Program-made: the position numbers and the translations under genes | In this document: piece by piece, positions 15,738 to 19,196 of the stretch | How the letters are laid out: each line of letters opens with the position of its first letter | Position numbering within the stretch: the first letter of the stretch is position 1 | Notes under the pieces: model-generated | What the model saw: the letters and a program-made list of their open reading frames with translations, nothing else | Databases searched by the model: none | What the model was told of the DNA's origin: nothing | From: JBKBXU01 sp046313675 | GTDB lineage: Bacteria; Bacteroidota; Bacteroidia; Cytophagales; Cytophagaceae | Length of the DNA stretch: 19,196 bases | NCBI GenBank assembly: GCA_046313675.1 | Contig: JBKBXU010000044.1 | Location: 1 to 19,196, forward strand | Direction: 5' to 3'

Positions 15738-15741
15738 AATT

Positions 15742-16167
15742 ATGATCGTTAAATGGAAACCAACAAATGTCTCTCGAATGATGGACGACTTCTTTGATGA
15801 TGAGTTCAAATTTTCAGGACAGGATATGACTGCCTCAATGCCGGCAGTGAATGTAAAAGAATCTGAAGAGGATTACCGGGTAGAACTGGCTACTCCCGGA
15901 TTAGAAAAGAACGATTTTAAAATCAATGTGGAAGGAAATGTATTAACCATTTCTGCCCAAAAAGAGGAGACTAAGGAAGAAAAAGAAAATGGTCGTTTTA
16001 ATAGAAGAGAGTTTAGCTATAGATCATTTGTCCGGTCTTTCTCACTTCCTGAAAATGTAGATCGGGAAAAGATCGCTGCGAACTATAAAGATGGAATTCT
16101 TAATTTGACAATTCCCAAGAGGGAAAAGGAAGAAAAGAAATCAACTAAGCAGATTAATGTATCTTAG
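15742..16167 (+). CDS. hsp20: Hsp20/alpha-crystallin small heat-shock protein
   Basis: 141 aa ATP-independent holdase chaperone that binds unfolding proteins in the cytoplasm as large oligomers. The start MIVKWKP is fixed by AGGAGGT. The short N-terminal arm (1-35) has a FFDDEF stretch. The alpha-crystallin domain spans about 36-128 with P34AVNVKESEEDYRVELATPG, FKINVEGNVLTISA, and the signature GILNLTIPKRE (118-128). A Lys/Glu-rich tail ends in QINVS, matching the I-x-V/I anchoring motif of this family. Size and order are normal. The preceding inverted repeat and the strong Shine-Dalgarno suggest a regulated, highly translated gene. It is closed by the terminator at 16192-16215, directly before the HMA-AraC regulator. 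Confidence 0.95.
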   Translation: MIVKWKPTNVSRMMDDFFDDEFKFSGQDMTASMPAVNVKESEEDYRVELATPGLEKNDFKINVEGNVLTISAQKEETKEEKENGRFNRREFSYRSFVRSFSLPENVDREKIAANYKDGILNLTIPKREKEEKKSTKQINVS

Positions 16168-16191
16168 TATTTGGAAAAAATGATTAATATT

Positions 16192-16215
16192 AGCCGGGTC
16201 TTTCCCGGCTTTTTT
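16192..16215 (+). terminator. hsp20 terminator abutting the next ATG
   Basis: AGCCGGG-TCTTT-CCCGGCT (7-bp stem, 5-nt loop, 16192-16210) is followed by T residues to 16215. The next base begins the ATG of the HMA-AraC regulator (16216). It lies 24 nt after the hsp20 stop. It looks like a standard intrinsic terminator; in this position it also leaves the regulator with no room for a conventional ribosome-binding site. Confidence 0.9.
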
Positions 16216-16782
16216 ATGAAGGAGTATAAATTTAACATAAAGAACATGGTTTGTCCCCGATGCATCCGGGTGGTAGAGGAAGAACTTGCCAAAGCAGGTT
16301 TTCAGGTAAAACAGGTTGTTTTGGGCGAAGTACTTATTGAATCTTCCCAAAAGCCGGATTCGGAACATCTAAAGGATATATTGGAAGCCGCAGGCTTTGA
16401 ACTTTTAGAAGATAAAAATGCCCAGGTTGTTGATCAGATAAAGCAACTGATCATTCAGTTAATACATTACTCTAAAAAAAGACCAAGGGTTAATTTTTCT
16501 GAATATCTTTCCAAAGAGGTAGGAAGGGATTATTCTTCACTTAGCCATTTGTTTTCATCTAAAGAAAATATAACCATTGAGAAATATATCATTCTTCAGA
16601 AGATTGAGAAGGTTAAGGAGCTGCTGGTGTACAATGAATTGTCGCTAAGCGAAATTGCCTATCAACTTGATTATAGCAGCGTAGCTCACCTTTCTTCTCA
16701 ATTTAAGAATGTAACAGGCTTTACACCTACCGAATTTAAAAAACAAAAGACGGGACAAAGAAGATCGTTGGATGATCTATAG
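16216..16782 (+). CDS. Copper-responsive AraC-family regulator with N-terminal HMA domain
   Basis: 188 aa from ATG 16216. An N-terminal heavy-metal-associated domain (about 4-67) has the metal-binding NMVCPRC motif (C13, C16). A linker with a VVDQIKQLIIQLIHY helix leads to the AraC DNA-binding domain (about 90-178), with two helix-turn-helix units and the signature LSEIAYQLDYSSVAHLSSQF followed by GFTPTEFK. It lacks the usual AraC sugar-binding arm, so the HMA domain is the likely sensor, probably for Cu+. It sits 271 nt from copA with a convergent lipoprotein gene between them. A longer frame starting at a TTG (16171) would translate through the hsp20 terminator and is rejected. Expression would need read-through of that terminator or a promoter inside hsp20. 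The metal and target are inference from context. Confidence 0.88.
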   Translation: MKEYKFNIKNMVCPRCIRVVEEELAKAGFQVKQVVLGEVLIESSQKPDSEHLKDILEAAGFELLEDKNAQVVDQIKQLIIQLIHYSKKRPRVNFSEYLSKEVGRDYSSLSHLFSSKENITIEKYIILQKIEKVKELLVYNELSLSEIAYQLDYSSVAHLSSQFKNVTGFTPTEFKKQKTGQRRSLDDL

Positions 16783-16784
16783 TT

Positions 16785-16943
16785 TCAGGTATTGTTGCTA
16801 AAATTTTGCAGGTAGTCCATCATCGGAAGGGGGAGTTCGCTGGCCGGCATTTCAAAATTTATATCCTCGGGTATCTGGCAAGCAGCTATTCCGGCCATCA
16901 TTATTGCTAAGAAAAGTAAAAGAAGTAGTTTCTGGGTTTTCAT
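16785..16943 (-). CDS. 52-aa putative lipoprotein between the regulator and copA
   Basis: Minus-strand frame ATG 16943 to TGA 16785, 52 codons: MKTQKLLLLLFLAIMMAG then IAAC, a good lipobox with Cys22. The mature part is about 31 residues and acidic (PEDINFEMPASE), with several methionines (M31, M40, M41 region) and no further cysteine. It is only 2 nt after the regulator stop and convergent with it, and divergent from copA (110 nt). Lipoprotein signal quality, full-length frame and placement make it probably real. The Met content could fit periplasmic copper binding, but that is speculation; no family was recognised. Confidence 0.72.
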   Translation of the reverse strand: MKTQKLLLLLFLAIMMAGIAACQIPEDINFEMPASELPLPMMDYLQNFSNNT

Positions 16944-16988
16944 CGTATAGTAAAAACCAGCATGGGATATGAATGTTTATAGATACAA

Positions 16989-17019
16989 AATCTTATAAAT
17001 CATTTCCACAATCTTGTAA
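16989..17019 (+). promoter_or_regulatory. Direct repeat in the copA promoter, candidate operator
   Basis: AATCTTATAA (16989-16998) and AATCTTGTAA (17010-17019) match at nine of ten positions and start 21 bp apart, two helical turns. They lie 35-65 nt upstream of the copA ATG. Tandem half-sites with this phasing are typical of AraC-family operators, and an AraC-family regulator is encoded 0.2 kb away. No clear -7 box could be placed; a weak TTATTTTG occurs at 17042-17049. Confidence 0.55.
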
Positions 17020-17053
17020 TGCATCTATGTTATTCCTGATGTTATTTTGATAT

Positions 17054-19196
17054 ATGGATAATCGAACAGCTAAAATATATAAAGAAGAAATATTTCCGGT
17101 TAAAGGAATGTCCTGCGCTTCCTGTGCCGGAAGTGTTGAGAGTGCATTAAATTCCAAAGAGGAAATAAAAAAAGCTGAAGTTAATTTTGCCGATCATACC
17201 GTCCGTATTTCGTATGATGCCACGCATATTGATCCTGTTCAGTTGAGGGAAACAGTACAATCTGTTGGTTTCGACCTTATCTTAAATACAAACCCGGAAA
17301 TAATTGAAGCGGAAAAAGATAAGGAGCTTAAAAAATTAAAGAAAAATACAATCTATTCATTCCTGTTTACCCTTCCGGTTTTTATTATTGGAATGTTTTT
17401 TCACCATACATATCCTTATGCGGAATGGACAATGTTAATTCTGACCACTCCGGTATTAGCGGTTTTTGGAAGACGTTTTTTTAGGAATGCCTGGAAACAG
17501 GCGCAAAATTTACGGGCAAATATGGACACCCTGGTGGCTTTAAGTACCGGCATTGCTTTTATATTCAGCCTGTTCAATACCATTTATCCGGAACTTCTCC
17601 TTTCCCGTGGTTTGCAGGCTCATGTATATTTTGAAGCCGCTGCGGTCATCATTTCTTTCATCCTTCTCGGCAGGTATCTTGAGGAGCGGGCTAAGGCAGG
17701 AACTTCTACCGCGATTCAAAAACTTATGGGGCTGCAGCCAAAATCTTTATCGGTGGAAAGAAACGGGGAGGAGTTTATTATTCCTCTTGATGAGGTAGTT
17801 GTTGGTGATCGGGTGCTGGTGAGACCCGGTGATAAAATCCCGGTTGATGGAGAAGTGATCCACGGTTATTCTTCCGTAGACGAAAGTATGATCAGCGGCG
17901 AATTTTTGCCTGTTGAGAAAAAAGTCGGAGACAAGCTTTTTGCCGGAACAATAAATCAGCGCGGTCGCCTGACTTTTATAGCTGATAAGGTTGGAAGTGA
18001 AACATTTCTGGCTCAAATTGTTAGTCTTGTGCAAAAAGCTCAGGGTAGTAAAGCTCCTATTCAGAAGATGGTGGATAAAATTGCCGGAATTTTTGTCCCT
18101 GCTATTTTGCTTCTGGCCATTCTTACGTTTGTAGTGTGGTTGACTTCAGGGGTTCCAAATGCCATAACACATGCCATCCTGGCTTTAGTAACTGTTCTGA
18201 TCATTGCCTGTCCATGTGCCTTAGGCCTGGCTACACCTACCGCCATCATGGCCGGCATTGGCAAAGGGGCTGAAAATGGCGTATTTATCAAAGATGCAGA
18301 AAGCTTGCAAAGGGCGCATAAATTAACATCTATTGTATTTGATAAAACCGGTACACTTACCTTAGGAAAACCTTTGGTCGCAGATTTTTGCTGGAAAGAT
18401 CAGGTAGATTTGGAAAGGCTTAAGAATATACTTGCGTCTGCTGAAAAAATATCTGAACATCCCTTGGCAGATGCCATTGTGGCCAATCTCGGTGAATGGG
18501 ATGGTATGCAAATAGAAGATTTTGAAAATCATCCGGGAACAGGGATTTCTTTTATACATGAAGGGAAAAAGTATTATTCAGGAAACCAGAAAATGATTGA
18601 TTTGAATAATATTTATATGGATGAAAAAATCAAGAATTTTGCTGTTCAGAAAAAGAAAGAAGCACATACGCTGATTTTTTTTGCTAATGAAGAGTCCGTA
18701 TTGGGTGTTTTTGCCATTAATGATCCTCTGAAAGATAATGTGATTGAAGAAATTGATAAGCTGAAAAAATCAGGGTTAAAAGTGTTTTTGCTTACCGGAG
18801 ATACCAGGGAAACAGCGGCTTTTGTGGCAGAAAAAGTTGGAATAAGTGATTATTTGGCAGAAGCATTGCCCTCGGATAAGGAAGAATTTGTGCTTAAGTT
18901 ACAAGAGAAAGGAGAGGTTGTGGCTATGATAGGTGATGGAATAAATGATTCCCAGGCCTTGGCCAGGGCCGATGTAAGTATTGCAATGGGTAGAGGATCT
19001 GATATTGCCATGGATGTGGCTGCCATTACCATCGTATCTTCCGATATCTCTTTTTTGTCAAAAGCTATAAAATTGTCCGGTAAAACGGTTAAAACGTTAA
19101 AGCAAAACCTTTTTTGGGCATTTATTTATAATATTATAGCTATTCCGGTGGCGGCAGGTGTTCTCTATCCTTCTTTTGGGTTCCTGCTTGCTCCAA
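17054..19196 (+). CDS. copA: P1B-type copper-exporting ATPase (cut by window edge)
   Basis: 714 codons without interruption, open at the right edge; only the last membrane helix and tail should be missing. It pumps Cu+ out across the inner membrane using ATP. One N-terminal HMA domain has GMSCASC (C21, C24). Then come several membrane helices (about residues 98-220), the actuator domain with SGEFLPVEK (TGE-type loop with S in place of T), the transport-site IACPCALG (CPC 386-388), the phosphorylated aspartate D430 in DKTGT, SEHPL in the nucleotide domain, and GDGINDSQAL (627-636; the P of the usual NDAPAL is replaced). The CPC and HMA sequences indicate Cu+/Ag+ rather than Zn2+. The direct repeat upstream suggests control by the adjacent HMA-AraC protein. 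In-frame positions of all motifs were checked; no frameshift. Confidence 0.95.
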   Translation, partial: MDNRTAKIYKEEIFPVKGMSCASCAGSVESALNSKEEIKKAEVNFADHTVRISYDATHIDPVQLRETVQSVGFDLILNTNPEIIEAEKDKELKKLKKNTIYSFLFTLPVFIIGMFFHHTYPYAEWTMLILTTPVLAVFGRRFFRNAWKQAQNLRANMDTLVALSTGIAFIFSLFNTIYPELLLSRGLQAHVYFEAAAVIISFILLGRYLEERAKAGTSTAIQKLMGLQPKSLSVERNGEEFIIPLDEVVVGDRVLVRPGDKIPVDGEVIHGYSSVDESMISGEFLPVEKKVGDKLFAGTINQRGRLTFIADKVGSETFLAQIVSLVQKAQGSKAPIQKMVDKIAGIFVPAILLLAILTFVVWLTSGVPNAITHAILALVTVLIIACPCALGLATPTAIMAGIGKGAENGVFIKDAESLQRAHKLTSIVFDKTGTLTLGKPLVADFCWKDQVDLERLKNILASAEKISEHPLADAIVANLGEWDGMQIEDFENHPGTGISFIHEGKKYYSGNQKMIDLNNIYMDEKIKNFAVQKKKEAHTLIFFANEESVLGVFAINDPLKDNVIEEIDKLKKSGLKVFLLTGDTRETAAFVAEKVGISDYLAEALPSDKEEFVLKLQEKGEVVAMIGDGINDSQALARADVSIAMGRGSDIAMDVAAITIVSSDISFLSKAIKLSGKTVKTLKQNLFWAFIYNIIAIPVAAGVLYPSFGFLLAP

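Noticed and set aside
16171..16215. Longer start (TTG at 16171) for the HMA-AraC regulator
   Set aside because: The added 15 codons are the hsp20 terminator hairpin and T run; the protein matches its family from MKEYKF at 16216.
17054..19196. Possible frameshift in copA
   Set aside because: Positions of CASC, CPC, DKTGT, SEHPL and GDGIND are all in the same frame from ATG 17054; the gene is simply open at the window edge.
1..19196. Mobile elements, CRISPR arrays, tRNA or rRNA genes
   Set aside because: No transposase or integrase, no regularly spaced repeats, and no cloverleaf or rRNA-like sequence was recognised on either strand.

Overview
The window is a bacterial chromosome segment with about 40% GC by eye. 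It most likely comes from the Bacteroidota, probably a Cytophagia-like lineage. The evidence is very short or overlapping gene junctions, mostly A-rich upstream regions with weak Shine-Dalgarno sites, one perfect TAnnTTTG-type -7 box, short lipobox lipoproteins, and a regulator with a heavy-metal (HMA) domain fused to an AraC helix-turn-helix next to a copper ATPase. No mobile element, CRISPR array, tRNA or rRNA was seen.

Layout, left to right. (1) 1-2517, minus strand: glgX (glycogen debranching enzyme) followed with an ATGA overlap by the start of treZ (maltooligosyltrehalose trehalohydrolase, cut by the window edge). This is most of a route from glycogen to trehalose. (2) 2694-3693, minus: a two-gene unit of a small muconolactone-isomerase-like protein and an exported DsbA-family thioredoxin-fold protein. 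(3) 4035-4717, plus: two tandem paralogous small proteins (84 and 76 aa), each with its own intrinsic terminator. (4) 4870-5616, plus: acyl-CoA desaturase, convergent with a ClC-type chloride transporter carrying CBS domains (5624-7429, minus). (5) 7745-9400, plus: FadD-like acyl-CoA ligase, then a small lysine-rich lipoprotein. (6) 9646-15172, minus: a tight four-gene operon of erythromycin-esterase-family protein, class I fructose-bisphosphate aldolase, beta-phosphoglucomutase-type HAD protein and GH65 disaccharide phosphorylase. (7) 15256-16167, plus: a four-helix membrane protein and an Hsp20 chaperone. (8) 16216-19196: a copper-handling cluster of HMA-AraC regulator, a 52-aa lipoprotein on the opposite strand, and the first 714 codons of a CopA-type ATPase.

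How the genes may work together. The GlgX/TreZ pair would make trehalose from glycogen. The GH65/HAD/aldolase operon would phosphorolyse a glucose disaccharide (trehalose, maltose or kojibiose) and pass the glucose phosphate to glycolysis. With Hsp20, the erythromycin-esterase-family protein, the desaturase and the metal exporter, the region reads as a stress and storage-carbon neighbourhood rather than a mobile island.

The least ordinary observations are these: the copper cluster, with a 21-bp-spaced direct repeat in the copA promoter, a terminator that runs directly into the regulator's ATG and an unannotated-size lipoprotein; the tandem small paralogs with a 32-nt block of perfect identity; and the erythromycin-esterase-family gene locked into a sugar-phosphate operon.
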